Assembly: GCA_963699805.1 (NCBI GenBank)
Contig: CAVOVH010000005.1
Coordinates: 1 to 64,000 of the forward strand
Source of the DNA: JAGTVG01 sp963699805
GTDB lineage: Bacteria > Bacteroidota > Bacteroidia > Cytophagales > Cyclobacteriaceae
Length of the DNA: 64,000 nt
Direction: 5' to 3'
Notes under the pieces: model-generated
Told to the model about the DNA's origin: nothing
Databases searched by the model: none
What the model saw: only the letters and a program-made list of their open reading frames with translations
Shown here: positions 25,411 to 33,230 of the stretch, one piece after another
Layout of the letters: the number at the start of each line of letters is the position of its first letter
Numbering within the stretch: position 1 is the stretch's first letter
Program-made: the position numbers and the translations under genes

Positions 25411-26346
25411 TCAATGGTCGCCCAGACCATGCAACATCATCAGGGAATGATTCACGGTTTTAAAAATCTCTTCCGTATATTCCGTAACGGCTTTTTCACT
25501 TCCTGGCAATGTGTATACCAAGGATTTCCCCATGACACCAGCAACGCTCCGGCTCAATAAAACATTAGGCTTCTCCATCCCATATTTCATCCTGATCAAT
25601 TCCATGATCCCGGGGATTTCCTTATCCAGCAGGGATCTGACCACCTCGGGTGTGACATCGCGTGGATCAATGCCAGTCCCTCCAGTGGTAAAAATCAGAT
25701 CAAACTTATCAATGAAAGCTTTTTTAACTTGCGTTTCGATCTGAAACGGATCATCGGGGATGATTTCCCGCTGGACTGAACATTTCCTGTTATTTTTCAT
25801 GAAAAATCCCTCACATAACTTTGCAATCAAAGGACCACTTCGATCTTCATACATACCTGCACTGGCCCGATCGCTCACCGTAATGACTTTTATCCTGAAG
25901 ATTTTCTGGAAATATTGCAATTGATCACCCGGCCGCAATTTCCCTCCCTGTATGACCCGCAGAAAAACCCCTTCCTTTGGCATGATGCAATCTCCAATTT
26001 CTGTAAAAATTACACAATTCTTCCCATGGCATTTTTTGCCGATCTGTGTGATTTCCAATTCGACTGTTGCATTCCTGAATGTGTCGAATACCTGGGCCTG
26101 TTTTAATTCCATCCCGCTGACGGTAATATTTTCTGCAAATTCACCGTAGCCGATGGCCCGATGATGTAGCCTTGAAAATGCTTCGATGCTATCAATTCCC
26201 AGCATACTGACCTGACGATGCCATTTTCCCCGGTGCGCATCTTCAGGGATCCCGATTTCTGTCAATTCAATAAAATCTATCGGATTTTTGCGGGTCCCTT
26301 TTTCATGCGAAATATTGACTGAAACAACTTTAATTCGTTTTTCCAT
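25411..26346 (-). CDS. MOSC domain - MogA/MoaB fusion protein
   Basis: A 311-residue fusion. Residues 1-165 form a MOSC domain, a sulfur-carrier fold linked to molybdenum cofactor, with the conserved Cys region GKKCHGKNC and GDCIMPKEGVF. Residues 172-311 form a MogA/MoaB domain, which adenylylates molybdopterin before metal insertion, with TVSDRASAG, the TGGTG motif and the DVTPE block. Joining these on one chain may couple adenylylation to sulfur or cofactor handling. Its start overlaps the end of moaC by 17 bases; it is the last gene of the operon mobB-moeA-moaC-MOSC/mog. Confidence 0.92.
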   Translation of the reverse strand: MEKRIKVVSVNISHEKGTRKNPIDFIELTEIGIPEDAHRGKWHRQVSMLGIDSIEAFSRLHHRAIGYGEFAENITVSGMELKQAQVFDTFRNATVELEITQIGKKCHGKNCVIFTEIGDCIMPKEGVFLRVIQGGKLRPGDQLQYFQKIFRIKVITVSDRASAGMYEDRSGPLIAKLCEGFFMKNNRKCSVQREIIPDDPFQIETQVKKAFIDKFDLIFTTGGTGIDPRDVTPEVVRSLLDKEIPGIMELIRMKYGMEKPNVLLSRSVAGVMGKSLVYTLPGSEKAVTEYTEEIFKTVNHSLMMLHGLGDH

Positions 26347-26797
26347 CAGCCTTGATTTTTTCTATCAGCCGGATCGATCCAATCTCCATGGTCTGATCGA
26401 CGGCTTTACACATATCATATATGGTCAATAAAGAAATATTCACTGCGGTCAGCGCTTCCATTTCCACGCCTGTTGAACCGTGCGTTTTAACAACGGAAGT
26501 AACCAGAACACCATTCTCCTGTAAACTTGTATGGACCTCGACATAAGTAAGCCGTAAAGGGTGACATAGCGGGATCAACTGGGCTGTATTTTTTGCCCCC
26601 TGGATGCCTGCAAACTCTGCAATACCCAGCACATCCCCCTTTTTTACAGTGTTTTCCCGGATCATCTGGATTGTTTCTTCCTGTAAATGAATAAAACCTT
26701 CGGCACGTGCCATCCGACTGACTTCCGGTTTATGGCTTACATCTACCATCCTGGCTCGGCCGCTTTCATCCACATGGCTTAATTTTTTTTTGCTCAT
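26330..26797 (-). CDS. moaC: Cyclic pyranopterin monophosphate synthase MoaC
   Basis: A 155-residue MoaC, which together with MoaA makes cyclic pyranopterin monophosphate, the first intermediate of molybdenum cofactor. The family blocks are complete: ARAEGFI, the LCHPL motif at 77-81, and KTHGSTGVEMEALTAV at 104-119 with the active-site acidic residue in VEMEAL. Length is that of the family (about 155-160). MoaA is not in this window and must lie elsewhere. It overlaps the next gene by 17 bases and follows moeA after 30 bases. Confidence 0.96.
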   Translation of the reverse strand: MSKKKLSHVDESGRARMVDVSHKPEVSRMARAEGFIHLQEETIQMIRENTVKKGDVLGIAEFAGIQGAKNTAQLIPLCHPLRLTYVEVHTSLQENGVLVTSVVKTHGSTGVEMEALTAVNISLLTIYDMCKAVDQTMEIGSIRLIEKIKADGKTN

Positions 26798-26827
26798 CCG
26801 CTTAAAGAATTTTTATGATTTCATCAA

Positions 26828-28000
26828 TTAAATGGGTCGCACCAAAACCTTTTCCCCTTTTCTAATATACGATTTTCCGGGCAGAATTTCCAGGATCCCT
26901 TCCGCCTCTGCATAAGCAGTCAGATGCCCGGAACCGTGATAAGGCAGGGTAAAGATCCCTTCGCTATCAATTCGCACGGGTATGAAAAAATGAAGGGATG
27001 ATTCCAGATGTTGATAATCTTCTCCCATCACCATTGGCATCCGTACATCAAAGGATTTGCTTCCCATCAGTTTCAGCAAAAAAGGTTTTATCAGGCATTC
27101 AAACTGAACGAAAGTCGAAACCGGATTCCCGGGCACTCCAAATACATAATGATGATCATTGACAGCAAACAGGAGCGGCTTTCCCGGCCGGGCTTTCATC
27201 TTGTGCATTTTGATGTTCATTCCAATTTCCTGCAGAATCCCGGGAACAAAATCATAATCACCCGCAGATACGCCGCCGGAAATCAGAACCACATCATGCC
27301 GGTTGGTCGTATTCAGGATCTTTTCCCGGATGAGTTCAGGTACATCCGATACGATTCCATAATCTGAAGCCAATAATCCCAGGTTGCTGACCTGGGCCAT
27401 CAGCTGCGGTCCATTGCTATTCCTTATCTGTGATTGGTCGGGTTTCTGGTCATGCCCTACCAGCTCAGCCCCGGTAGAAATGACCCCCACGGAAGGCTGC
27501 CTGTATACCACAGGATGCGTACATCCCACCATGGCCATGATCCCAACATGTTGTTTATTGATCTGCTGCCCGGGTAAAATGATCTTCCCATTTTTTTTCA
27601 CATCTTCACCTTGTAACCGTATGTTCGAGGAAGTTCCTTTGACCATAATCTCCATTTGCCCTGAGGCATTCAAACGGGTATCCTCTACGCGTATGACCAG
27701 GTCGCAACCTGCTGGAACCGGGGCACCGGTCATGATCCTGGCACATTGGCCGGGTCCGATCTTTTTCCCGGGGAACTTGCCCGCCGGGATCTCTTCAATG
27801 ATATCAAGTGGCTGATCCTGATCATCAGCACGGCAGGCATAACCATCCATGGCAGATCTACTGAAGGAAGGTATATCAGAATCAGCCAGAATGGGTTCAG
27901 CCAGGATTCGTCCAGGAGCATTCTGAAGATCCACCGCTTCCTGATCCAATAATTTTACACTGGAAAAAACAATTTTTTGAGCCTCTTCAAATGATATCAT
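26828..28000 (-). CDS. moeA: Molybdopterin molybdenumtransferase MoeA
   Basis: A 390-residue MoeA, the enzyme that inserts molybdate into adenylylated molybdopterin. Recognisable parts are the N-terminal SFEEAQKIV helix, the RSAMDGYACRADD block, IPAGKFPGKKIGPGQCARIMTGAPVPAGCD, and the MogA-like domain with SGGVSAGDYDFVP and FGVPGNPVSTF. The end is the usual small beta-barrel. The start overlaps the mobB stop by four bases (ATGA), so translation is probably coupled. Confidence 0.96.
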   Translation of the reverse strand: MISFEEAQKIVFSSVKLLDQEAVDLQNAPGRILAEPILADSDIPSFSRSAMDGYACRADDQDQPLDIIEEIPAGKFPGKKIGPGQCARIMTGAPVPAGCDLVIRVEDTRLNASGQMEIMVKGTSSNIRLQGEDVKKNGKIILPGQQINKQHVGIMAMVGCTHPVVYRQPSVGVISTGAELVGHDQKPDQSQIRNSNGPQLMAQVSNLGLLASDYGIVSDVPELIREKILNTTNRHDVVLISGGVSAGDYDFVPGILQEIGMNIKMHKMKARPGKPLLFAVNDHHYVFGVPGNPVSTFVQFECLIKPFLLKLMGSKSFDVRMPMVMGEDYQHLESSLHFFIPVRIDSEGIFTLPYHGSGHLTAYAEAEGILEILPGKSYIRKGEKVLVRPI

Positions 28001-28545
28001 AATCCTTGTTTATGGAATTCCCATCTGCCTGACCGATAAAGAATATGATCCACTACAGATTTAAAATGTTCCTGATCCCGATGGATAACGACAGTATTCT
28101 CGTCCGATAACGGCTGGGGCACGCTTTGCCCATCCTGGATATAAATCCTTAATCCTGGTAAAATTACCTGATTCAGGGATCCTGATTCACAAATCACAGG
28201 AGAGGATTCCTGCACATAATCCATACATTTCAGGAAAGCCTCGCCTACGTAGGGGTCCTTCGCCTGAAGGTAGAATACCTGAAATGCGCCTGAATTTTTC
28301 ATTTTTGAACTGTCATTCTCAGGAAAAAAAGAATGTTCCTCATAAACCGTAAATTTGCCGGGCTCATGATAGAGGTAACTCTCATAATTTACCGGATGAA
28401 AATGAGGTGAAATCTTGATCGCCACGATCTTCACATAAGGTTTCATCGATTGTATGAGGGCACTGACCAGTGTGGTCTTTCCTGTGTTTTTTCCTGATCC
28501 GGAAATGATCAGCAGCCGAGGACAATATATTTTATCTGCAATCAT
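27997..28545 (-). CDS. mobB: MobB-like GTP-binding adapter for molybdenum cofactor
   Basis: A 182-residue P-loop protein with Walker A at about residues 16-25 (GSGKNTGKTT), the MobB form of the motif. In known systems MobB helps MobA convert molybdopterin to the guanine-dinucleotide form. It is at the head of the cofactor operon. The frame continues to 28593, but a -7 promoter box covers that point, so ATG 28545 (MIADKIY) is preferred. The C-terminal half diverges from classical MobB and no MobA is nearby, so the symbol is probable rather than certain. Confidence 0.75.
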   Translation of the reverse strand: MIADKIYCPRLLIISGSGKNTGKTTLVSALIQSMKPYVKIVAIKISPHFHPVNYESYLYHEPGKFTVYEEHSFFPENDSSKMKNSGAFQVFYLQAKDPYVGEAFLKCMDYVQESSPVICESGSLNQVILPGLRIYIQDGQSVPQPLSDENTVVIHRDQEHFKSVVDHILYRSGRWEFHKQGL

Positions 28546-28590
28546 CAGGTTACATGATCTAATACCAGATCCAAAAAGATCCGGTAAAAT

Positions 28591-28598
28591 CAAAAATA
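28591..28598 (-). promoter_or_regulatory. -7 box (TATTTTTG on minus strand) of moco operon
   Basis: Read on the minus strand the bases give TATTTTTG, an exact TAnnTTTG match; a TTTTTG lies about 15 bases further upstream, closer than the usual 19-21. Transcription would start about 28585, some 40 bases before the chosen mobB start. No molybdenum-cofactor riboswitch-like fold was recognised in this short leader. Confidence 0.45.
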
Positions 28599-29140
28599 AA
28601 TGATCCGTTTATACAAAAATCTCAACGACCCAAAGCTGGAAAGAAATGAGTAAACAGAGGCATAGGAATTCATACCCATCTCCTTTCCAATTCATCCCAA
28701 AATTAAGAGTCGGGAGGCCTATCTGTTTCCAGGTAAACCCTCGGCTGCGTATCATAGATCGTTTTCCTTAGATTCCTGCAGCTCGGAGACGCTGTTGTAA
28801 AGGTATAAAAAATAAGCCATCGATGAGATCACTTTCATTAAATACATTGAATGTAAGACTGAAATATTTTTTCCGGGATCCCCTCTCTTGAAAGTGGTAA
28901 GCTAACTACCTGCCATAAATATTTCTTTTGCATCACCTTGGCAGAATTCCGGGATTCCAAACCGGGGATCAGTGATCATAAGTGGCCAATGTGATACACA
29001 TTTTTATTAAGTGTACGTTTTCGATACAACTCAGAAAGTCTTAAATTCAATATATATAATTGATTATCAGTGTTTTAAAAATTTTGGCACGGGTTTGGAG
29101 ATCAATTCATCATATTGAAACGAAACCAAAAATGATCATC
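28599..29140. other. 540-base region without a recognisable gene
   Basis: The region separates the moco operon (minus) from a small secreted protein gene (plus). In all frames translations are broken by stops. It contains GC-richer patches (for example CCCTCGGCTGCG at about 28738 and GCAGCTCGGAGACGC at about 28778) that could form a loose stem through GGCTGC/GCAGC. It could hold decayed coding sequence or a non-coding RNA; I cannot support either. Confidence 0.4.
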
Positions 29141-29461
29141 ATGAAAACCTTAAAAATCAAACTAGCCTCCCTGAGTTTAACGCTTTTCCTGATCTCCTTT
29201 TCATTGGCCGCCATTTCCGCAGAAAGTTCTACCCCAAATGGAACTGAATCAAATTATTTTAAAGAATACTTCAGTAATGAGCAGATGAATCTTTTGCTTG
29301 ATACACAATTGAAACCTGAATTAAATGTGAAGATTTTCAATTCAAAAAATCAGTTGATTATAACTGGGAATGAAACGGAGGATAAAGTGAAATCCTTCAT
29401 CCAGGTTGCAGATCTGCTGACTGAAATTGATGGCACAAAATATTACCGTTTAAGTTATTAA
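29141..29461 (+). CDS. Small secreted protein of unknown function
   Basis: A 106-residue protein with a clear signal peptide (MKTLKIKLASLSLTLFLISF, cleavage near AISA-ES). The mature part of about 75 residues is mixed alpha/beta without Cys. I do not recognise a family. ATG 29141 directly precedes the signal peptide; upstream in-frame starts at 29132 and 29060 would add a poor leader. A strong intrinsic terminator follows 55 bases after the stop, so it forms its own transcription unit. Codon use is like that of its neighbours. Confidence 0.7.
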   Translation: MKTLKIKLASLSLTLFLISFSLAAISAESSTPNGTESNYFKEYFSNEQMNLLLDTQLKPELNVKIFNSKNQLIITGNETEDKVKSFIQVADLLTEIDGTKYYRLSY

Positions 29462-29516
29462 CGAATTCGCATGGCTGCAGAATTTAATCAGTAACATGAT
29501 TTGGTAATTCGCTAAG

Positions 29517-29545
29517 ACCCCGCACTCCAGCGGGGTTTTCTTTTT
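29517..29545 (+). terminator. Rho-independent terminator
   Basis: Stem ACCCCGC (29517-29523) and GCGGGGT (29530-29536) with a six-base loop, followed by TTTCTTTTTCT. It closes the transcript of the small secreted protein gene. Confidence 0.9.
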
Positions 29546-29589
29546 CTGCCAGCAAATTCCTCTCACAAAAAGGTTCCCCTGGATAGGGA

Positions 29590-30123
29590 TCATTTATTCC
29601 TGCGGCTATGAAATCCAATCAGTTTTTTCTCTTCTTTTTCCCATTTCATTATTTCATCCAGAAATTGTTCAATGTGTGTTAAAATCAGTGCTTTCGTTAT
29701 CTCCATCGGAGCAAAGATCCCAACTTCCAGGATATTGTCAGGCAGTCCATAGATGTCTTCGATATAGGGGTAATGCACAAACACTGAAATTTTACCATTG
29801 GCAATTTGAGAGTAGGAAAGATAGCCCCCCTTTTTGATGAGTACCATTGGAGGTATTTCCTGTTTATGATTCTTCTTTTCAACAAACAACCCACTATTGA
29901 GGTATCCAAAAGTCAACCGGATGGCTTCAAGATTTTTGATCTCACTGATTTCCCTGATTTTCAGGTTCAGATCGATTTTTTTCTGAACGGATTTGAATGT
30001 CTTTAAAATAAGGGGTTTCAAATATTGATCCCAGCTTGCCCTGTTTGCCTCTATTTCTGCATAAATTGATTTTAATTCTTCGGAAAGTTTGATCAGTTGC
30101 CGGATCGCGTTATCGGCTGACAT
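29590..30123 (-). CDS. Hypothetical protein, 177 aa
   Basis: A soluble protein with no signal peptide or membrane segment. Residues 1-75 are helical with heptad-like spacing (IRQLIKLSEELKSIYAEIEA), the middle is beta-rich (VLIKKGGYLSYSQIANGKIS and FVHYPYIEDIYGLPDNILE), and the end is a charged helix (FLDEIMKWEKEEKKLIGF). I do not recognise the family. The composition and codon use look genuine. It lies downstream of mdh on the same strand, separated by a structured inverted repeat that may end the mdh transcript. Confidence 0.75.
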   Translation of the reverse strand: MSADNAIRQLIKLSEELKSIYAEIEANRASWDQYLKPLILKTFKSVQKKIDLNLKIREISEIKNLEAIRLTFGYLNSGLFVEKKNHKQEIPPMVLIKKGGYLSYSQIANGKISVFVHYPYIEDIYGLPDNILEVGIFAPMEITKALILTHIEQFLDEIMKWEKEEKKLIGFHSRRNK

Positions 30124-30158
30124 AATTTTGATTTTAAAAATCCCAGGTTGAAAAAAAA

Positions 30159-30275
30159 GGGTTGTTTTAAAAGCCCAAACACGTAATTCATGTCCACCGG
30201 ATTCAAAACCAACAGTATTGCCACGCAGTTGTCGGCGGAAATAGAGGAGGATATCTGCGGCTTTTAAAACAACCT
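30159..30275. repeat. Large inverted repeat with nested stem, between mdh and a hypothetical gene
   Basis: GGTTGTTTTAAAAGCC (30160-30175) and its exact reverse complement GGCTTTTAAAACAACC (30259-30274) enclose 83 bases. Inside, TCCACCGG (30193-30200) pairs with TCGGCGGA (30232-30239) with a single mismatch. Read on the minus strand, downstream of mdh, the second arm is followed at once by eight T (30151-30158). This could be a long-stem transcription terminator, a structured small RNA or a palindromic mobile-type repeat. Confidence 0.65.
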
Positions 30276-30295
30276 CTTATAACTCGATTTAAATA

Positions 30296-31228
30296 TTAAG
30301 CATTTAATTTATCAAGGACTGCCATGACTTCACGTACATGCCCTTCGGAGGTTTTGAGCAAGGCCATTTCTTCCTTGTTGAGCTTCAATTCAATCACTTG
30401 CTCAATCCCATTCTTTCCTAGAATGACGGGTGCTCCAAGATAACAATTATCAATTCCATATTCACCTTCCAGCTTGACACATACCGGGAAAATTCTCCGC
30501 TGATCTCTTACAATCGCTTCTGCCATCTGAGCAGCGGCTGCACCGGGAGCATACCAGGCGGAAGTTCCCATCAACTTCACAAGCTCTCCCCCTCCTTTTT
30601 TGGTTCTATCAACGATCTTATCCAATGCCTCTCCATCGATCATATCGGTAAGAGGAATACCGGCTATGGTTGAATATCTTGGAAGTGGTACCATTGTGTC
30701 TCCGTGTCCCCCCATCAGCATGGCCTGGATATCCTTTGGCGAAACATTCAAGGCTTCCGCTATAAAGGCCCTGAATCTGGCTGTATCAAGAATACCGGCC
30801 ATCCCCATGACTTTAGTTCTGGACTTTTTGGAAACCAGATGAGCCTGATAGGTCATCACATCCAAGGGATTTGAAACAACGATGATGATGGCATCGGGAG
30901 AATGTTTGACTACATTTTCAGTAACAGATTTTACAATGCCCGCATTGGTTTCAATGAGGTCGTCCCGGCTCATCCCGGGTTTACGGGGTAATCCAGAGGT
31001 GATAATGATTACTTCCGAATGGGCAGTTTTGCTGTAATCATTGGTAACACCTACGGTTCGGGTATCATACAGGTTTACCGGAGCTTTTTGCCAGATATCA
31101 AGCCCTTTCCCTTCTGCAAGGCCCTCTTTTATATCAACAAGCACTACTTCATTGGCAATTTCGCGGTAAGCCAATACATCGGCGCATGTTGCACCAACAT
31201 TTCCGGCTCCAACTACTGTTATTTTCAT
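30296..31228 (-). CDS. mdh: Malate dehydrogenase (LDH-like type)
   Basis: A 310-residue NAD-dependent malate dehydrogenase of the LDH-like group, interconverting malate and oxaloacetate in the TCA cycle or its reductive branch. The nucleotide-binding motif GAGNVG is at 7-12. Substrate residues R82 and R88 are in PRKPGMSRDD; R82 in place of Gln marks malate rather than lactate specificity. D148 and R151 are in LDTARF and the catalytic H175 is in GGHGDT. Length fits the family. It is monocistronic by appearance. Confidence 0.97.
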   Translation of the reverse strand: MKITVVGAGNVGATCADVLAYREIANEVVLVDIKEGLAEGKGLDIWQKAPVNLYDTRTVGVTNDYSKTAHSEVIIITSGLPRKPGMSRDDLIETNAGIVKSVTENVVKHSPDAIIIVVSNPLDVMTYQAHLVSKKSRTKVMGMAGILDTARFRAFIAEALNVSPKDIQAMLMGGHGDTMVPLPRYSTIAGIPLTDMIDGEALDKIVDRTKKGGGELVKLMGTSAWYAPGAAAAQMAEAIVRDQRRIFPVCVKLEGEYGIDNCYLGAPVILGKNGIEQVIELKLNKEEMALLKTSEGHVREVMAVLDKLNA

Positions 31229-31340
31229 GATTTGGGTTGTTTTTGTGTTAAAAAAATAAGATTCTAAAGTTAGCCAATAAAGCCTAAATTCCGAAATGTA
31301 TTTATCTTAAATCCACACTACCATGCAGAAATTTACAAGT

Positions 31341-31859
31341 CTATTTCTGATACGCATCCGAAAGATTAAAAAATCCAAGAGATGACCGGTATGTGCTGAA
31401 AATTTTATAGTTAAATTCATTGTAAAGCTCAGCAATGGAAGTCATCATTTTAGCTCTAATTCTGGCCCTTCGGTCAAATATCTCCATGATATTTACCTTT
31501 GGGAGAACATAAAGTTCACAGATCTCACTGGTAATAATGACTGAATATACACGGATGCTGTTTTCCAGAAAAGCATTATGCCCAAAATATCCTCCGGATT
31601 TCAGCACCTGCAGTACTTCAAAACTTTTATTAATATCAATGTTCAGGGATACCTTGCCACTTTTCACAATATAAAATGCATTGCTGGGATCATTTCTGAA
31701 AAAGACAGCTTCATCCAGTTTGTATTCGCGAAGATACAGGTGGGGTATGAACATGGCCATTTCCTCATAATTCAATCTTTCGAAAGGTTTAACCCTGGAA
31801 AGGCTTCGGAAAAGATTGAGCTCTTTAATGCTATATGATTTCTTAAAAGGATTGATCAT
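31341..31859 (-). CDS. Cyclic-nucleotide-binding-domain protein without DNA-binding domain
   Basis: A 172-residue protein made of one cNMP-binding beta-roll (about residues 20-135): FERLNYEEMAMFIPHLYLREY, then AFYIVKSGKVSLNI and GGYFGHNAFLENSIRVYSVI. The phosphate-binding cassette is degenerate: where the usual form is GExALL-x-xxxRxA, this has GHNAFLENSIRVYS, so binding of a cyclic nucleotide is uncertain. No helix-turn-helix follows; the tail is helical. Its start overlaps the end of tilS by 17 bases, so the two are co-transcribed. It may be a regulatory or structural protein. Confidence 0.8.
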   Translation of the reverse strand: MINPFKKSYSIKELNLFRSLSRVKPFERLNYEEMAMFIPHLYLREYKLDEAVFFRNDPSNAFYIVKSGKVSLNIDINKSFEVLQVLKSGGYFGHNAFLENSIRVYSVIITSEICELYVLPKVNIMEIFDRRARIRAKMMTSIAELYNEFNYKIFSTYRSSLGFFNLSDAYQK

Positions 31860-33186
31860 AAAATGGCTCGAATGTTATCTTTAATAATTGGCTATTTTCA
31901 GGTATGATTCTGAATCTCTCATCAATCCTGTAACCAACTACCCATATAATTGCATCCTCCGATAATAAAACAGGCAATCTCTGTTTCAAGTTTACAGGAA
32001 TTTTCTCATCTATCATAAAATCGCTCAGTTTTTTTTTGCCCTTCATCCCCAGCGGTATAAACCAGTCTCCTTCCTTCCAGGAGCGTATAACGAGCGGAAA
32101 TTTTAATGCCGCCACGTTAAAAAATTCAACATGGGGATCCGCGGTTGTCAATTCACCTTTTTTATGAACAATTTCTTTTTTAAACCGGCCATATTTCGTT
32201 TCAATTTCCTTTACTCCTTCTTCCCATTGATATCCTTCCCCGGACCCATCCATATGGGGTGAGAGGATCATGAATTCCCGATCCACATTCAATACATGGG
32301 TCTCAGAATAATAAAGTGCGCCACTTCCTATCTTCTTTCGCTTAAGTATATTCCTGCATTGGTCATACTGAAACCCCCATGATTTTAAAACTTCATGAAG
32401 TATAACAGGAGAATTGATTTGTTGAAAAAAAGATCTATCTAAATATATATGACCTCCTTTTTCTTTCATAAAATGATCTTTATCGAGATCCAGCCAATAA
32501 TTGATCACCCTTTGTGTCTCATTCAGCCTGTCAAGGGTGGAGGCCATGGTTTTGATGAAGCCTGGATTAACCTCTTCAATCAAGGGTATGATCCTGTTTC
32601 TGATCATATTCCGGTGATATTTCACCTCCTGATTTGACTTGTCTTCCCGAAAAGGAATATTTTTCTGCCTGGCATATTCCATAATCCGTTCTTTTGTGGC
32701 AAATAATAAAGGACGGATCACCCGGCCCTGCCTGACAGGGATGCCGGTGAGCCCATGCAATCCGGTGCCTTTGAACAGATTAAAAAGTGTCGTCTCAATA
32801 TGGTCATTCAAATGGTGTGCGGTGGCAATGAAATGGTAATCAAATCGCAATCTGATTTCTTCAAACCATTCATAACGTAATTCACGGGCTGCCATTTGAA
32901 TGGAAACACCCTGACCTTTACTGTATCCCAGGGTATCGAACTTTTTCTGATAAAATGGAAGGTGAAGTTGTTCAGCCTTTTTTTTTACAAAAGATTCATC
33001 TTGGTCTGATTCACCTCCCCTGAGCTGAAAATTGCAATGTGCAACACCCACATCAAATCCTGCGAGAATAAAAAGATCCAACAAGACCATTGAATCAATA
33101 CCCCCACTCACTGCCAGAAGGATCGGTTCATTCTCTTTACACAGATCCTGTTTCCTGATAAAATGTAAAAAGTCGGCTAACATCAT
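31843..33186 (-). CDS. tilS: tRNA(Ile)-lysidine synthetase TilS
   Basis: A 447-residue enzyme that converts C34 of the CAU anticodon in tRNA-Ile to lysidine, allowing AUA decoding. The ATP-pyrophosphatase P-loop SGGIDS is at residues 27-32. The family block AHHLNDHIETTLFNLFKGTG and the C-terminal TilS domain with GDWFIPLGMKGKKKLSDFMID are present. Starts at 33186 or the next Met at 33183. It is divergent from the lptA-like gene, with about 45 bases between starts. Confidence 0.96.
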   Translation of the reverse strand: MMLADFLHFIRKQDLCKENEPILLAVSGGIDSMVLLDLFILAGFDVGVAHCNFQLRGGESDQDESFVKKKAEQLHLPFYQKKFDTLGYSKGQGVSIQMAARELRYEWFEEIRLRFDYHFIATAHHLNDHIETTLFNLFKGTGLHGLTGIPVRQGRVIRPLLFATKERIMEYARQKNIPFREDKSNQEVKYHRNMIRNRIIPLIEEVNPGFIKTMASTLDRLNETQRVINYWLDLDKDHFMKEKGGHIYLDRSFFQQINSPVILHEVLKSWGFQYDQCRNILKRKKIGSGALYYSETHVLNVDREFMILSPHMDGSGEGYQWEEGVKEIETKYGRFKKEIVHKKGELTTADPHVEFFNVAALKFPLVIRSWKEGDWFIPLGMKGKKKLSDFMIDEKIPVNLKQRLPVLLSEDAIIWVVGYRIDERFRIIPENSQLLKITFEPFYDQSF

Positions 33187-33206
33187 TTAAAGATATCCTT
33201 TTTCTT

Positions 33207-33214
33207 TAATTTTG
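33207..33214 (+). promoter_or_regulatory. -7 box (TAATTTTG) of lptA-like gene
   Basis: Exact TAnnTTTG followed by CG. A TSS near 33219-33221 is expected, which excludes the upstream GTG at 33216 as start and leaves about 10 bases of leader to ATG 33231. No TTTG is seen at the -33 position. Confidence 0.5.
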
Positions 33215-33230
33215 CGTGAATATTCATGGT

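Noticed and set aside
27384..27815. 143-codon plus-strand frame
   Set aside because: Antisense shadow of moeA.
28546..28600. Molybdenum cofactor riboswitch upstream of mobB
   Set aside because: Leader from the predicted promoter is only about 40 bases, too short for the known fold, and no matching stems were seen.
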